In this document: positions 19,228-32,478 of the stretch, one piece after another
How the letters are laid out: each line of letters begins with the position of its first letter
Position numbering within the stretch: position 1 is the stretch's first letter
Origin: Carnobacterium mobile DSM 4848
Lineage (GTDB): Bacteria > Bacillota > Bacilli > Lactobacillales > Carnobacteriaceae
DNA: 64,000 nt
Direction of reading: 5' to 3'
Assembly: GCF_000744825.1 (NCBI RefSeq)
Contig: NZ_JQMR01000001.1
Location: 372,001-436,000, forward strand
The notes under the pieces: generated by a model
The model's input: only the letters and a program-made list of their open reading frames with translations
Told to the model about the DNA's origin: nothing
Database searches by the model: none
Position numbers and translations under genes: made by a program

Positions 19228-20502
19228 ATGGTAACAACAATAATTACTTTTATACTCGTCTTTAGCATTTTAGTTATTTTCCATGAATTTGGGCATTACT
19301 ATTTTGCTAAAAAAGCGGGTATTTTGGTAAGAGAATTTGCAATTGGCTTTGGCCCCAAAATTTTTTCTTACCGTAAAAATGAAACTACGTTTACTATTCG
19401 AATTCTGCCGATTGGTGGATATGTTCGAATGGCGGGATACGAAGAAGAAGCAGAAATTAAACCGGGTATGCCTGTCGGAGTTCTTTTAAACGAACAAAAT
19501 GAAGTAACCACTATCAATACGTATAAGAAAAAACAGCTTTTAAAAGCAATTCCTTTAGAAGTTAGTGCAATCGATTTAGAAAAAGACTTGTATATTGAAG
19601 GGTATATGGCTGGTAATGAATCAGAATTTGTGCGTTATTCCGTAAAACGTGATGCCATGTTGATTGAAGAAGACGGAACAGAAGTCCAAATTGCACCGTT
19701 AGATGTTCAATTTCAAGCGGCTAGTTTACCTCAACGAATGATGACGAATTTCGCAGGGCCTATGAACAATATTATTTTAGCAATTGTTGCGTTTATCGTA
19801 ATGGCTTTTCTGCAAGGCGGAGTTGTCAGTGACGCCAATAAACTAGGACCGGTTATGGCAGATAGCGTAGCTCAACAAGCTGGCTTGTCTGAAGGCGACC
19901 AAGTAGTCCAGATCAATAATAAAAAAATTTCCACTTGGACTGAAATGGTGAAGATCATTCAAGAAAGCCCCGGTCAATCTTTAATGTTTACTGTGAAGTC
20001 CTCAGATGGATCCAACAAGCAACTCGTTGTTATTCCTGAAACCACTAAAGGAAGTGATGGTTCAGAAATAGGGATTATCGGCGTACAAGCTTCTTTGGAT
20101 AAATCTTTAGGAGCAAAATTATTATTTGGCTTCACTTATACTTGGACCGTGATTGTACAAATTGTTAGTGCTCTAGGCTCTATCTTTACTAAAGGCTTTT
20201 CTATTGATATGTTTGGCGGACCAGTAGCTATTTATGCAACGACAGAAGCGGTTGTTAAAACTGGGTATATTGGTATCGTTAATTGGTTAGCTGTTTTAAG
20301 TATTAACTTAGGAATTATCAATTTGCTGCCGGTGCCGGCATTAGATGGTGGAAAGCTGCTCTTGAATATCATTGAAGGGGTAAGAGGTAAGCCGCTAAGT
20401 CCAGAAAAAGAAGGCCTTATTACGATAATCGGTGTAGGAGCCTTACTGTTGTTAATGGTTCTGGTAACATGGAATGATATCCAAACTTATTTTTTGAAAT
20501 AA
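19228..20502 (+). CDS. rseP: site-2 intramembrane zinc protease RseP/RasP
   Basis: 424-residue membrane metalloprotease that cleaves anti-sigma factors and remnant signal peptides within the membrane. HEFGH at residues 19-23 is the zinc site, the second motif is NLLPVPALDGGKLL near 367-380, a PDZ domain lies around 200-285, and four membrane segments are visible. It starts 12 bases after dxr with AAAGGAG, so it is part of the same operon. Confidence 0.96.
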   Translation: MVTTIITFILVFSILVIFHEFGHYYFAKKAGILVREFAIGFGPKIFSYRKNETTFTIRILPIGGYVRMAGYEEEAEIKPGMPVGVLLNEQNEVTTINTYKKKQLLKAIPLEVSAIDLEKDLYIEGYMAGNESEFVRYSVKRDAMLIEEDGTEVQIAPLDVQFQAASLPQRMMTNFAGPMNNIILAIVAFIVMAFLQGGVVSDANKLGPVMADSVAQQAGLSEGDQVVQINNKKISTWTEMVKIIQESPGQSLMFTVKSSDGSNKQLVVIPETTKGSDGSEIGIIGVQASLDKSLGAKLLFGFTYTWTVIVQIVSALGSIFTKGFSIDMFGGPVAIYATTEAVVKTGYIGIVNWLAVLSINLGIINLLPVPALDGGKLLLNIIEGVRGKPLSPEKEGLITIIGVGALLLLMVLVTWNDIQTYFLK

Positions 20503-20555
20503 GTAAAAAAGAGCGAGAATTGCTTTATAATTGAACGTACTAAAGGAGATAATGA

Positions 20556-22274
<1,719 letters not shown>

Positions 22275-22275
22275 T

Positions 22276-22347
22276 GAAAAAAAGAAAAGGGAGTTCATAC
22301 AAGTACAGTATTTGTCTTGTCTGTACTTCCTTTGCTTTCTTTTTTTA
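22276..22347 (+). terminator. terminator after proS
   Basis: AAGTACAG (22301-22308) pairs with CTGTACTT (22321-22328); the arms extend through AAAGAAAAGG opposite CCTTT and CTTTC, and a run of seven T follows. A long imperfect intrinsic terminator. Confidence 0.8.
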
Positions 22348-22387
22348 TGATAGATGAAGAATCACCGGCAATTGAAAGGAGTCGCTC

Positions 22388-25300
22388 ATGAGTTTAAATC
22401 AAGAAGAATTATTTCACAAATTACTAGAACAAATAGGATTGGATCAAGCAGTCGAGTACCGGTCTTATTTTGAAAAAGCGCAAATTCAAAAAGTTACGGT
22501 GCATAAATTATCTAAAACATGGCATTTTCAATTTCAATTTGAAGATATTTTACCATTTGAGGTATATCAGTTATTATCTGAAAAACTGCAGCTTGCGTTT
22601 AATTCAATCGCTGCTATTGAAGTTTCCATTGTAACCTATAACCCTACTGTAACTGTCGAAAAGCTGGAACATTATTGGGCAACAGCAGTTAAAAAAAGCG
22701 GCGTTTCTTCTCCGCTCTGTGATCGGCCTTTTCAAGAACAGTTTCCCATGATGGAAGGGAAAAAAATTCTCTTTTTAGTAGAAAATGAAGTTGTAAAGAG
22801 TCATTTAGTCAATCAGTATTTGCCGCCTGTAGAACTTGCCTATCAAAAATTAGGTTTTCCAGCATTTAAAATAGAACCTATTATTGATGAAGTTATTCAT
22901 GAACAAAAAATTACTGAATTCAAAGCTAAAAAAGAAGAAGCTGATGCTCTTTTAAGTATTCGTGCCAGCGAAAACTTGAAAAAAGCAGAGGAAGAAAAAA
23001 AACGCCATAAAGATATGGGTATCGAATCGGTCATGAAAGGACCAATTGTTTTAGGCCGTAAAATCACGGATAAAGAAGAAATAAAACAAATGGATCAAAT
23101 TTTAGAAGAAGAAAGACGGGTTACAATCGAAGGATTTGTATTTGATGTGGAAATACGTGTGTTGCGTTCTGAACGCCAGCTGATGATTATTAAGATAACG
23201 GATTATACTTCTTCGTTTACGGTGAAAAAGTTTTCAAATTCACCAGAAGACGAAGCCGCTTTTGCCGCTTTGAAAAAAGGATTGTGGGTTAAAGCTCGCG
23301 GCAGCGTTCAAGAAGATAACTTTATGCGCGACTTAGTTTTAAATGCCCAAGATATTACTGAATGTTTTCATGAGGAACGAAAAGATACGGCAGCTGAAGG
23401 CCATAAGCGTGTTGAAATGCATCTACATAGCAATATGAGCACAATGGATGCCACAAATAATGTGACTGATTTAGTAGCTCAAGCCGCAAAATGGGGCCAT
23501 CCGGCAATTGCTATCACAGATCATGCGGGCGCCCAATCTTTTCCAGATGCTTTCCATGCAGGACAAAAACATGGAGTGAAAATTTTATACGGTATTGAAG
23601 CGAACATTGTGGATGATGGGGTTCCGATTGCTTACAACTCCCAAAATATTGAATTGAGTGAAGCAACTTATATTGTCTTTGACGTAGAAACGACCGGTTT
23701 ATCAGCTGTTTATAACAAAATTATTGAGCTATCGGCTGTTAAAATGTATAAAGGGAATGTAATCGAAAAATTTGAACAGTTCATAGATCCAGGACATCCT
23801 TTATCCCAAACAACGATTAATTTAACGGGTATTACAGATGATATGGTAAGAGGATCAAAAACTGAAAAAGAAGTGTTGCAATTATTTAAAGAGTTCTCTG
23901 ATGAATATGTTTTAGTCGCCCATAATGCCAGTTTTGATATGGGATTTTTAAATACAAGCAATGTCCGGAACGGGTTACCAGAAGCTGATAATCCTGTTAT
24001 CGATACGTTGGAGCTTTCCAGGTTTTTGCACCCTCAATTAAAAAGCCATCGCTTAAATACGTTGGCTAAAAAATATGGCGTCGCATTAGAGCAGCATCAC
24101 CGAGCAATTTATGATGCGGAAACAACAGGCTATTTGTGTTGGCTGTTTTTAAAAGAAGCAGAAGAAGACCATGAAATAGTCAATCATAATCAATTAAATG
24201 ACCGTATTGGAGAAGGAGATGCTTATAAACGAGCACGGCCTTTCCATGCAACCATTATCGCCACAACTCAAGACGGTTTGAAAAACTTATTTAAATTGAT
24301 TTCGTTATCCATGACTCAATACTTTTTCAGAAGTCCGCGTATTCCGCGTTCAGAATTGATAAAATTGCGCGAAGGGTTGATTGTAGGTTCTGCTTGCAGT
24401 CAAGGAGAAGTTTTTGAAGCTATGATGCAAAAAGGGGTTGAAGAAGCAAAAAATAAAGCGAAGTTTTATGATTTTTTAGAAGTGATGCCAAAAGAAGTCT
24501 ATGCACCTTTGATTGAACAAGAATTAGTCAATTCAGAGGCTGATTTAGAAGAGATCATTCGAAATATGATCCAAATAGGCGATGAATTAGCTATTCCAGT
24601 AGTTGCTACAGGGAATGTTCATTATTTGAATCCAGAAGATTACATTTACCGTAAAATTCTGATTAACTCGCAAGGCGGAGCTAATCCATTAAACCGAAGC
24701 GAATTACCAAAAGTTCATTTCAGAACAACTGATGAAATGCTTGCAGCTTTTGGCTTTTTAGGAAAAGAAACAGCTCATAAAATCGTTGTAGAAAATACGC
24801 AACTGATAGCAGAACGGGTAGAAGAGCTCACACCTGTAAAAACAGATTTATATACTCCGAAAATTGAAGGTTCTGAGGAAGAGATACGACAATTAAGTTA
24901 CAATGAAGCCCATCGACTGTATGGTAATCCTTTGCCAGAGATTATTGAAAAACGGTTAGAAAAAGAGTTAACAAGTATTATTGGAAATGGGTTTTCTGTT
25001 ATTTATTTGATCTCGCAAAAATTAGTGCATAAAAGTGTATCAGATGGTTATTTGGTTGGTTCCCGAGGCTCAGTCGGCTCAAGCTTTGTAGCTACGATGA
25101 CAGGAATTACAGAAGTTAACCCAATGCCGCCGCATTACCGCTGTCCAGAATGTAAATATTCAGAATTCTTTACAGACGGCTCAGTCGGCTCAGGTTATGA
25201 CTTGCCAGAAAAGAATTGTCCGCATTGTCACGTTAGGTTGCATAAAGATGGACACGATATTCCTTTTGAAACGTTTTTAGGTTTTAACGGAGACAAGGTT

Positions 25301-26731
25301 CCTGATATTGATTTAAACTTCTCAGGAGATTATCAAGCAAAAGCGCATGATTATACAAAAGTACTGTTTGGTGACGATTATGTTTATCGTGCAGGAACGA
25401 TTGGCACAGTAGCTGACAGGACTGCTTTCGGTTATGTAAAAGCTTATGAACGAGACCAGAATTTAAGTTTGCGTGCAGCAGAAATCGATCGTTTGGCAAA
25501 AGGTTCGACCGGTGTTAAACGAACGACTGGACAACATCCGGGAGGTATTATTGTTATTCCGGACTACATGGATGTTTATGATTTTACTCCTATTCAATTC
25601 CCGGCTGATGCGCAAGATTCTGAATGGAAAACGACTCATTTTGATTTTCATTCAATCCATGATAATGTATTGAAATTGGATATACTGGGACACGATGATC
25701 CCACTGTGATCAGGATGCTGCAAGACTTATCCGGTATCGATCCAATAACGATTCCAACAGATGATCCAGAAGTGATGAAAATATTTGGCGGAACAGAGGT
25801 ATTAGGTGTATCACCTGAACAAATCCAATCCAAAACGGGTACATTAGGTATCCCGGAATTTGGGACACGATTTGTTCGAGGAATGTTGGAACAAACAAAA
25901 CCAACGACCTTTGCGGAATTGCTGCAAATTTCTGGGTTATCACATGGTACGGACGTTTGGCTGGGTAACGCAGAAGAACTGATTCGCGAAAACAATATCC
26001 CTTTGTCTGAAGTAATCGGTTGTCGTGATGATATCATGGTTTATCTAATGCACAATGGCGTAGAAGACGGATTAGCTTTTAAAATCATGGAATCTGTCCG
26101 TAAAGGAAAAGGTATTCCTGATGATTGGCAGAAATCGATGCGTAATGAAAAAGTCCCAGAATGGTATATTGATTCTTGTTTGAAAATCAAATACATGTTC
26201 CCTAAAGCTCATGCTGCGGCGTATGTTTTGATGGCTTTGCGGGTTGCATATTATAAAGTGCATTTTCCTATTTTGTATTATGCTGCTTATTTTTCTGTAC
26301 GGGCAACAGATTTTGATTTGGTTTCTATGTGCCAGGGAAAAGAATCCATTAAAGTAAAGATGAAAGAAATTACGGATAAAGGCTTAGATGCTTCAACGAA
26401 AGAGAAAAACGTTTTAACTGTTTTAGAGCTAGCGAATGAGATGGTAGAACGAGGCATGACCTTTAAAATGATCGATTTGGATAAATCAGATGCTACAGAC
26501 TTCGTTATTGATGGCAACTCCTTAATTGCTCCTTTCAGAGCTGTTCCAAGCCTAGGCGCAAACGTAGCTAAGCAAATCGTTGTAGCTAGACAAGAAAAAC
26601 CGTTTTTATCTAAAGAAGATTTAAGTAAGCGTGGAAAAGTATCAAAAACTGTTATTGAGTACATGAATGAAAATGGTGTTTTGAAAGGTCTGCCTGATGA
26701 AAATCAATTGTCGTTATTCGATTTGTTTTAA
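22388..26731 (+). CDS. polC: DNA polymerase III PolC-type, alpha subunit
   Basis: 1447 residues, the Firmicute replicative polymerase with built-in proofreading. In order: N-terminal domain, OB fold (about 235-325), PHP domain starting near 343 ([10 protein letters not shown]), an inserted DEDD exonuclease starting near 430 (FDVETTGL), the rest of PHP, a zinc cluster near 919-945 (CPEC, CPHC), the polymerase core with PDIDLNFSG near 972, and a C-terminal clamp-binding-like end NQLSLFDLF. Length and layout are normal. TGAAAGGAG precedes the ATG. Confidence 0.98.
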   Translation: MSLNQEELFHKLLEQIGLDQAVEYRSYFEKAQIQKVTVHKLSKTWHFQFQFEDILPFEVYQLLSEKLQLAFNSIAAIEVSIVTYNPTVTVEKLEHYWATAVKKSGVSSPLCDRPFQEQFPMMEGKKILFLVENEVVKSHLVNQYLPPVELAYQKLGFPAFKIEPIIDEVIHEQKITEFKAKKEEADALLSIRASENLKKAEEEKKRHKDMGIESVMKGPIVLGRKITDKEEIKQMDQILEEERRVTIEGFVFDVEIRVLRSERQLMIIKITDYTSSFTVKKFSNSPEDEAAFAALKKGLWVKARGSVQEDNFMRDLVLNAQDITECFHEERKDTAAEGHKRVEMHLHSNMSTMDATNNVTDLVAQAAKWGHPAIAITDHAGAQSFPDAFHAGQKHGVKILYGIEANIVDDGVPIAYNSQNIELSEATYIVFDVETTGLSAVYNKIIELSAVKMYKGNVIEKFEQFIDPGHPLSQTTINLTGITDDMVRGSKTEKEVLQLFKEFSDEYVLVAHNASFDMGFLNTSNVRNGLPEADNPVIDTLELSRFLHPQLKSHRLNTLAKKYGVALEQHHRAIYDAETTGYLCWLFLKEAEEDHEIVNHNQLNDRIGEGDAYKRARPFHATIIATTQDGLKNLFKLISLSMTQYFFRSPRIPRSELIKLREGLIVGSACSQGEVFEAMMQKGVEEAKNKAKFYDFLEVMPKEVYAPLIEQELVNSEADLEEIIRNMIQIGDELAIPVVATGNVHYLNPEDYIYRKILINSQGGANPLNRSELPKVHFRTTDEMLAAFGFLGKETAHKIVVENTQLIAERVEELTPVKTDLYTPKIEGSEEEIRQLSYNEAHRLYGNPLPEIIEKRLEKELTSIIGNGFSVIYLISQKLVHKSVSDGYLVGSRGSVGSSFVATMTGITEVNPMPPHYRCPECKYSEFFTDGSVGSGYDLPEKNCPHCHVRLHKDGHDIPFETFLGFNGDKVPDIDLNFSGDYQAKAHDYTKVLFGDDYVYRAGTIGTVADRTAFGYVKAYERDQNLSLRAAEIDRLAKGSTGVKRTTGQHPGGIIVIPDYMDVYDFTPIQFPADAQDSEWKTTHFDFHSIHDNVLKLDILGHDDPTVIRMLQDLSGIDPITIPTDDPEVMKIFGGTEVLGVSPEQIQSKTGTLGIPEFGTRFVRGMLEQTKPTTFAELLQISGLSHGTDVWLGNAEELIRENNIPLSEVIGCRDDIMVYLMHNGVEDGLAFKIMESVRKGKGIPDDWQKSMRNEKVPEWYIDSCLKIKYMFPKAHAAAYVLMALRVAYYKVHFPILYYAAYFSVRATDFDLVSMCQGKESIKVKMKEITDKGLDASTKEKNVLTVLELANEMVERGMTFKMIDLDKSDATDFVIDGNSLIAPFRAVPSLGANVAKQIVVARQEKPFLSKEDLSKRGKVSKTVIEYMNENGVLKGLPDENQLSLFDLF

Positions 26732-26817
26732 TAAAATAACAAGCGGATTAATTGGAGAAGGCTGATGGTTAAAAGCTTTCATCCATTAAATAAAAGCTGT
26801 GTTTCTAAACGGTTTTG

Positions 26818-26846
26818 TTGCTTATCTGTCATTTTTATGTTATTCT
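26818..26846 (+). promoter_or_regulatory. promoter of the rimP-nusA-infB operon
   Basis: TTGCTT (26818-26823), 17-bp spacer, TG-extended TATTCT (26841-26846). Transcription would start about 18 bases before a strong terminator hairpin. Confidence 0.65.
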
Positions 26847-26870
26847 ACTAATGTATTTAGATAACTTGGT

Positions 26871-26900
26871 AAAGAGTGAGCGGCGACGCTCACTCTTTTT
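26871..26900 (+). terminator. leader terminator before rimP-nusA
   Basis: AAAGAGTGAGC (26871-26881) pairs perfectly with GCTCACTCTTT, with a six-base loop and a run of five T. It lies between the operon promoter and the rimP ribosome-binding site, so every rimP-nusA transcript from that promoter must read through it. Little room remains upstream for an antiterminator. NusA stimulates intrinsic termination in Bacillus, so feedback on nusA is a reasonable inference. Alternatively it ends polC transcription and a closer promoter serves rimP. Confidence 0.85.
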
Positions 26901-26939
26901 CGGCAGTCAGGTATATGTATCTAAAAGGAGGCGGTATAA

Positions 26940-27413
26940 GTGACAAGTGTGGTTGAAACGGTTAGTGAAATTGTCCAACCCATCGTTGACGACTTTCAAT
27001 TCGAATTAGTTGACATAGAATTTGTTAGAGAAGGCAAAAATTGGTTTTTACGTGTATATATTGATAAACCGACGGGAATTGATCTAGAGGATTGCGCATT
27101 AGTCAGTGAGAAAATCAGTGAAAAAATGGACGCGATGAATCCTGATCCAATTCCTCAAGCTTATTTTTTGGAAGTTTCTTCACCAGGAGCTGAAAGGCCC
27201 TTAAAAAAAGAAGAAGACTACACGAATGCTATTGGCGAGTTTATTCATATCTCGTTATATGAATCAGTGGATGGCGAAAAAGCTTATGAAGGAACGTTAA
27301 AAGAAGTGACAGAAGATACGTTAATTTTAGCTGTCCGAATCAAAACACGCGTAAAAGAAATTGAATTTGATCGTAAAAAAATTGCTAAAGCTAGATTAGC
27401 AATCCAATTTTAA
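26940..27413 (+). CDS. rimP: ribosome maturation factor RimP
   Basis: 157 residues; assists 30S assembly. Two-domain RimP pattern: VDIEFVREGKNWFLRVYIDKPTGIDLEDC in the N-terminal domain, the LEVSSPGAERPLK signature, then an SH3-like C-terminal domain. GTG start at 26940 behind AAAAGGAGGCG. First gene of the nusA operon. Confidence 0.96.
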   Translation: MTSVVETVSEIVQPIVDDFQFELVDIEFVREGKNWFLRVYIDKPTGIDLEDCALVSEKISEKMDAMNPDPIPQAYFLEVSSPGAERPLKKEEDYTNAIGEFIHISLYESVDGEKAYEGTLKEVTEDTLILAVRIKTRVKEIEFDRKKIAKARLAIQF

Positions 27414-27446
27414 ATTAAATGGCAAGTGGACAGGAGAGAAAATGAA

Positions 27447-28724
27447 ATGAGCAAAGAAATGTTGCATGCTCTTGATATTTTAGAACAAGAAAAAGGTGTA
27501 GCTAAAGAAATCGTAATTGAAGCTTTAGAAGCTGCATTAGTTTCTGCATATAAAAGAAATTATGGACAAGCGCAAAACGTTGAAGTCGAATTTGATATGA
27601 AAAAAGGCGACATGCATGTGTATGCTATAAAAGAAGTCGTTGATGTTGTATTCGACTCGCGTTTAGAAGTCAGCATGGAAGAAGCTTTAGATATCAATAA
27701 AGCTTATGAATTAGGCGACACGATTCGTTTTGAAGTGACTCCAAAAGACTTCGGTCGCATTGCAGCACAAACAGCAAAGCAAGTTATTATGCAACGTGTT
27801 CGTGAAGCAGAAAGAAATATTATTTATAACGAATTTATTGCCTATGAGAATGATATTATGCAAGGAATCGTTGAACGACAAGATCACCGTTATATCTATG
27901 TCAATCTTGGAAAGATTGAAGCGGTCTTATCAAAACAAGAACAAATTCCTAATGAAGTATATAAACCACATGACCGTATCAAAGTTTATGTCACTAAAGT
28001 TGAAAATACATCAAAAGGACCCCAAATTTTTGTTAGCCGCAGTCATCCAGACTTACTAAAACGTTTATTTGAACAAGAAGTTCCAGAAATTTATGATGGA
28101 ATTGTTGAAATCAAATCAGTTGCACGTGAAGCTGGTGATCGTGCCAAAGTAGCCGTAATGTCTAGAGATGAAAATATTGATCCTGTTGGAACGTGTGTCG
28201 GGCCTAAAGGACAACGTGTTCAAGCGATAGTAAATGAATTAAAAGGTGAAAACATGGATATCGTTGAGTGGGACGCTGATCCAGCTACTTTTATCGCCAA
28301 TGCTTTAAATCCTGCTCAAGTTGTTAATGTGACATTCAATGAAAAAGAAGGCAGCTGTGTTGTCGTCGTTCCTGATTATCAATTGTCTTTGGCAATTGGC
28401 AAACGCGGTCAAAATGCGCGGTTAGCTGCAAAATTAACAGGTTATAAAATTGACATCAAATCAGAATCAGATATGCAAGACGCTCTTGCTGCTGAAGAAG
28501 AAGCAGGTCTGGTAGAAACTGCAGATTATGCAGAAAGCCTGGAAGAAACACTCAGTGCAGAACAAGAAAACAGCATCACAGAAGTCATTGACTCAATTGA
28601 AGATCAAGAAGATTTTGCATCTGATCTTAGAATTGATGACGATGTGGAAGAAGGCGTCTTAGATCCAGAAGAAGCTGAAGAAATGATAGAACTAGCAGAA
28701 GACGAAGATCATGTCGAAGAATAA
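27447..28724 (+). CDS. nusA: transcription termination/antitermination factor NusA
   Basis: About 425 residues. N-terminal RNA-polymerase-binding domain (to about 125), S1 domain (IVERQDHRYIYVNLGKIEAVL), then two KH domains with VGPKGQRVQAI and AIGKRGQNARLA, and a long acidic Glu/Asp-rich tail of about 75 residues. Modulates pausing and termination. An in-frame GTG at 27426 exists, but AGGAGAG at 27432-27438 fits the ATG at 27447, giving the normal MSKEMLHALDILEQEKG start. Confidence 0.97.
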   Translation: MSKEMLHALDILEQEKGVAKEIVIEALEAALVSAYKRNYGQAQNVEVEFDMKKGDMHVYAIKEVVDVVFDSRLEVSMEEALDINKAYELGDTIRFEVTPKDFGRIAAQTAKQVIMQRVREAERNIIYNEFIAYENDIMQGIVERQDHRYIYVNLGKIEAVLSKQEQIPNEVYKPHDRIKVYVTKVENTSKGPQIFVSRSHPDLLKRLFEQEVPEIYDGIVEIKSVAREAGDRAKVAVMSRDENIDPVGTCVGPKGQRVQAIVNELKGENMDIVEWDADPATFIANALNPAQVVNVTFNEKEGSCVVVVPDYQLSLAIGKRGQNARLAAKLTGYKIDIKSESDMQDALAAEEEAGLVETADYAESLEETLSAEQENSITEVIDSIEDQEDFASDLRIDDDVEEGVLDPEEAEEMIELAEDEDHVEE

Positions 28725-28739
28725 CAAGAGGTGAACTAG

Positions 28740-29024
28740 ATGCAAAAACGTAAAATACCAATGCGCAAATGTGTTGTTTCCAATGAAATGAAACCTAAAA
28801 AAGAGATGATTCGGATCGTGAAAAACAAAGAAGGCGAAATTAGTATTGACCCAAGTGGCAAAAAACCAGGACGTGGAGCTTATGTATCTATTGAACCTGT
28901 TGTTGTTCAACTTGCTTGGGACAAACATCTTCTGGACCGTACTTTTGAAACAACTTTAGATGATGCGTTTTATCAGGAATTACTTGATTATGTAACTCAC
29001 CAAAAAGCGCGGATGAGCTTATGA
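28740..29024 (+). CDS. rnpM: YlxR/RnpM (DUF448) RNA-binding protein
   Basis: 94 residues with the DUF448 signature RKCVVSNEMKPKKEMIRIV and DPSGKKPGRGAYVS. Relatives bind RNase P RNA and modulate it (RnpM). It lies between nusA and the L7Ae-like gene as in most Firmicutes and overlaps the latter by four bases. The Bacillus name ylxR is the safer label if RnpM function is doubted. Confidence 0.9.
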   Translation: MQKRKIPMRKCVVSNEMKPKKEMIRIVKNKEGEISIDPSGKKPGRGAYVSIEPVVVQLAWDKHLLDRTFETTLDDAFYQELLDYVTHQKARMSL

Positions 29025-29326
29025 ACCAAGACCAAAAAGTGTTAAATCTTTTGGGCATGGCTATGAAAGCTGGGAAACTAGTTACCGGAGAAGATTTGAC
29101 TTTAAAAGAAATTAGAAAAGAACAAGCTAAAGTTGTTCTTGTTGCTGTAGATGCCAGTGAAAAAACGAAAAAGAAAATCTCGGATAAATGTCGTCATTAT
29201 CAAACTCCATTCGTTGTTCATTTTACAAAAGCAGAATTAAGTCAGGCAATCGGAAAAGACCGTACAATATGTACAACAACGGATAATGGCTTTGGGAAGA
29301 AGTTCCGGGAATTATTAATAAATTAA
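29021..29326 (+). CDS. ylxQ: L7Ae-family RNA-binding protein YlxQ
   Basis: 101 residues of the L7Ae/L30e fold: [53 protein letters not shown]-turn-binding protein of unsettled role. The ATGA overlap with the preceding gene and 14-base gap to infB show operon membership. Confidence 0.92.
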   Translation: MNQDQKVLNLLGMAMKAGKLVTGEDLTLKEIRKEQAKVVLVAVDASEKTKKKISDKCRHYQTPFVVHFTKAELSQAIGKDRTICTTTDNGFGKKFRELLIN

Positions 29327-29340
29327 CGGAGGGTGATAAC

Positions 29341-31647
29341 ATGGCTAATTTGCGTGTGTACGAATATGCAAAAAAACACGATATTCCTACTAAAAAGGTA
29401 ATTGAAAAAGCCAAAGAGTTAGGAATCGACTATAATAGTCACATGTCTTCCATGGAAGACAAACAAGTTGCGATGCTAAATGATACATTTGCTGCAAACA
29501 AGAAAAGGAATTCACCTAATATGACAAAACAAGAAGAAACACAAAAAAATACAACACAAAAAGGCGGTAAGAGTATAGTAAATAAAAAGAATCAATCCAA
29601 TAAACCAACAACACCAACCACTAAACCAACACAAGGCAATAAACCTGCTGCAAGTAAAAAAACAGCACAACCAGCAGCTAAACCAGCTGATAAAAAAGTG
29701 AATACAGTTGCAAAACGGACCACTAACCCTGTTGAACAACGGACAACTACTGCTGGGCCAGGCGGAAATAAACGAGGAGGTTACCGCGGTTCTCAAGGAA
29801 CTCACGGCGGTTTCAATAAACGTAAGAAAAAAGGGAAAAAAGGCGAAACAAAACCAGTTGCACCACCAGTGCCGCGTAAATTTAAAGAATTACCAGAAGT
29901 ATTGGTTTATTCTGATGGCATGACAGTGGCGGATATTTCTAAAAAGATCTATCGGGAACCGGCTGAAATCATCAAAAAACTTTTCTTACTAGGAGTCGTA
30001 GCTACTTTAAACCAAAGCCTAAGCAAAGATGCAATTGAATTACTTGCTGCGGAATATGGGATAGAAGCAGAAGAAAAAGTTGAAGTAGATGTTTCTGATT
30101 TAGATGTTTATTTCGAACAAGAGAAAAGCGAGGCACATCTTGCTACTCGTCCGCCTGTTGTAACGATTATGGGACATGTCGATCATGGGAAAACGACTTT
30201 GCTGGACTCATTAAGAAATACAAAAGTTAGTTTAGGCGAAGCAGGCGGTATCACACAACATATCGGTGCTTACCAAGTACAATCTAATGGAAAAACAATT
30301 ACTTTCTTAGATACACCAGGACATGCGGCGTTTACAACCATGCGTGCTCGTGGAGCAGATGTCACAGATATCACGATTATTGTTGTGGCTGCTGATGATG
30401 GCGTTATGCCGCAAACAGTTGAAGCGATCAATCACGCTAAAGCGGCGGAAGTACCCATTATTGTAGCGGTAAATAAAGTTGATAAGCCTACTGCTAATCC
30501 GGAACGTGTGATGCAAGAATTAACTGAATATGGCTTGATTCCAGAATCATGGGGCGGAGATACCATATTCGTTGAAATTTCTGCTAAATTCGGACAAAAT
30601 TTAGATGAGTTGTTAGAAATGATTTTATTAGTGGCTGAAGTCGAAGATCTAAAAGCTGACCCTAAACGTTTGGCAATAGGATCAGTGATAGAAGCTCGTT
30701 TAGATAAGAGCAAAGGACCGATTGCTACTTTACTTGTACAAGAAGGAACATTGCGTGTAGGTGATCCAATTGTAGTTGGGAACACTTATGGCCGAGTGCG
30801 GGTCATGGTTAATGAATTAGGCCGCCGTGTTAAAACAGCCGGTCCTTCTACCCCTGTAGAAATTACTGGTTTAAATGCAGCTCCTCAAGCGGGCGATCAG
30901 TTTGTTGTCTTTGAAGATGAGAAAACGGCACGGACTGTTGGAGAAACTCGTGCTCAAAAAGCTATGGCCAGCCAACGTTTAGCTACTAATCGTGTAACAT
31001 TGGACAACCTCTTCTCAAGTTTAGAAGAAGGCGAATTAAAAGAAGTCAATGTTATTATAAAGGCAGATGTGCAAGGTTCTGCTGAGGCGTTATCTTCAAG
31101 TTTACAAAAAATTGAAGTAGAAGGCGTCCGTGTTAAAATCATTCATACGGCTGTTGGTGCTATCAATGAAAGTGACATCACGTTAGCTGCTGCAAGTAAC
31201 GCGATTATTATCGGATTTAACGTACGACCAACTCCTCAAGCCAAAGAACAAGCGGAACAAGAAAAAATCGATATCCGTCTTCACCGGATCATTTATAATG
31301 CGATCGATGAGATTGAAACAGCTATGAAAGGGATGCTGGATCCGGAATACGAAGAACAAGTTACTGGACAAGTCGTTGTTCGTGAAACATTTAAAGTATC
31401 GAAAGTTGGAACAATTGCAGGTGGATTTGTAACAGAAGGACACATTTCACGCAACAGCAGCGTTCGCTTGATTCGAGACAATATTGTTATTTTTGAAGGC
31501 GAATTAGCAAGTTTGAAACGCTTCAAAGACGATGCGAAAGAAGTCAAAAAAGGTTTTGAATGTGGCTTTATGATTAAAGACTACAATGATCTTCAAGTAG
31601 ACGATGTAGTTGAAGCATATGAAATGGTTGAAATTAAACGCAAATAA
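29341..31647 (+). CDS. infB: translation initiation factor IF-2
   Basis: 768 residues; brings initiator tRNA to the 30S subunit. N-terminal IF2_N domain, then a Lys/Pro/Thr/Asn-rich disordered linker (about 60-175), a second IF2_N domain, the G domain with [12 protein letters not shown] near 279, DTPGHAAF and NKVDK, and the C-terminal fMet-tRNA-binding domains. GGAGGG precedes the ATG. Length is normal for Lactobacillales. Confidence 0.98.
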   Translation: MANLRVYEYAKKHDIPTKKVIEKAKELGIDYNSHMSSMEDKQVAMLNDTFAANKKRNSPNMTKQEETQKNTTQKGGKSIVNKKNQSNKPTTPTTKPTQGNKPAASKKTAQPAAKPADKKVNTVAKRTTNPVEQRTTTAGPGGNKRGGYRGSQGTHGGFNKRKKKGKKGETKPVAPPVPRKFKELPEVLVYSDGMTVADISKKIYREPAEIIKKLFLLGVVATLNQSLSKDAIELLAAEYGIEAEEKVEVDVSDLDVYFEQEKSEAHLATRPPVVTIMGHVDHGKTTLLDSLRNTKVSLGEAGGITQHIGAYQVQSNGKTITFLDTPGHAAFTTMRARGADVTDITIIVVAADDGVMPQTVEAINHAKAAEVPIIVAVNKVDKPTANPERVMQELTEYGLIPESWGGDTIFVEISAKFGQNLDELLEMILLVAEVEDLKADPKRLAIGSVIEARLDKSKGPIATLLVQEGTLRVGDPIVVGNTYGRVRVMVNELGRRVKTAGPSTPVEITGLNAAPQAGDQFVVFEDEKTARTVGETRAQKAMASQRLATNRVTLDNLFSSLEEGELKEVNVIIKADVQGSAEALSSSLQKIEVEGVRVKIIHTAVGAINESDITLAAASNAIIIGFNVRPTPQAKEQAEQEKIDIRLHRIIYNAIDEIETAMKGMLDPEYEEQVTGQVVVRETFKVSKVGTIAGGFVTEGHISRNSSVRLIRDNIVIFEGELASLKRFKDDAKEVKKGFECGFMIKDYNDLQVDDVVEAYEMVEIKRK

Positions 31648-31699
31648 TTGTTCTTTTTAAATTTAATTCTTGATAAGTAAAGGAAGCGAGGGATACATC

Positions 31700-32047
31700 A
31701 TGGCAAACTTCAGAACAGGACGAGTAGCACAAGAAATCCAAAAAGAAGTCAATGATATTTTAATTAAACGCGTAAGAGATCCGCGTGTCGCCGATGTTAC
31801 GATTACAGAAGTTAAAGTAACAGGAGATTTACAGCAGGCAACTATTTATTACAGTATTTTATCTGAAAAAGAAAAAGATCTTGAAAATGTTCAAATGGGA
31901 TTAGAAAAAGCATCTGGACTAATCAGAAGAGAATTAGGACAGCGTTTAACGCTTTATAAAACACCTGAATTAAAATTTGAACGAGATGAATCTGTCTTAT
32001 ATGGCAGCCGAATCGACGAATTATTGCGGGATTTAAATAAAGAATAA
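31700..32047 (+). CDS. rbfA: ribosome-binding factor A
   Basis: 115 residues of KH-like RbfA fold: NFRTGRVAQEIQKEVNDIL, VTITEVKVTGDLQQATIYYS, LYKTPELKFERDES. Helps mature the 16S rRNA 5' end. The open frame extends upstream to 31670, but AGGAAGCGAGG fits the ATG at 31700 and the family start. Last gene of the nusA-infB operon; a strong terminator follows five bases later. Confidence 0.95.
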   Translation: MANFRTGRVAQEIQKEVNDILIKRVRDPRVADVTITEVKVTGDLQQATIYYSILSEKEKDLENVQMGLEKASGLIRRELGQRLTLYKTPELKFERDESVLYGSRIDELLRDLNKE

Positions 32048-32051
32048 GGTA

Positions 32052-32090
32052 AAAAAAGACAAAGCGAGAAGATCGCTTTGTCTTTTTTTT
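32052..32090 (+). terminator. terminator after rbfA (intron target)
   Basis: AAAGACAAAGCGA pairs perfectly with TCGCTTTGTCTTT and eight T follow. The group II intron starts two bases after the T-run. Confidence 0.92.
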
Positions 32091-32478
32091 GGTGCGCCCG
32101 GCATGGGTGATAACTTGGTGGTGAAAGTCCACTACAGGCTTTGCAGTAGGAACTGTTAGCGAATAGCAAGGGTGTCCCCCGTGAGGAGGAATCTGAAGGA
32201 AGCTGGACGCAAACACTCGCACTGACGAACAGAAATCTCATACAAGGCTGACTGGAGATGGACGAGCTTGCCAAATAAAGTGAAGTCCTATACTGCACGA
32301 ATCTCCTACAGTAAATGAGGCAGTGACATGAGTGGAAGGTTATCATTCTTACCCGGGGAGGTCTCACTAGCGGCAAACACCGTAGTAACAACGAATAGTG
32401 AGAAGTCAGCAGATGCCATAGTAGGAGAACGCCGTTCTCTGAAGGGCAGAACAATAATAATCTTGAAGAAACAAGGAG

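Noticed and set aside
25648-26037. 129-codon minus-strand frame within polC
   Set aside because: Antisense shadow of conserved polymerase sequence, no promoter or ribosome-binding site.
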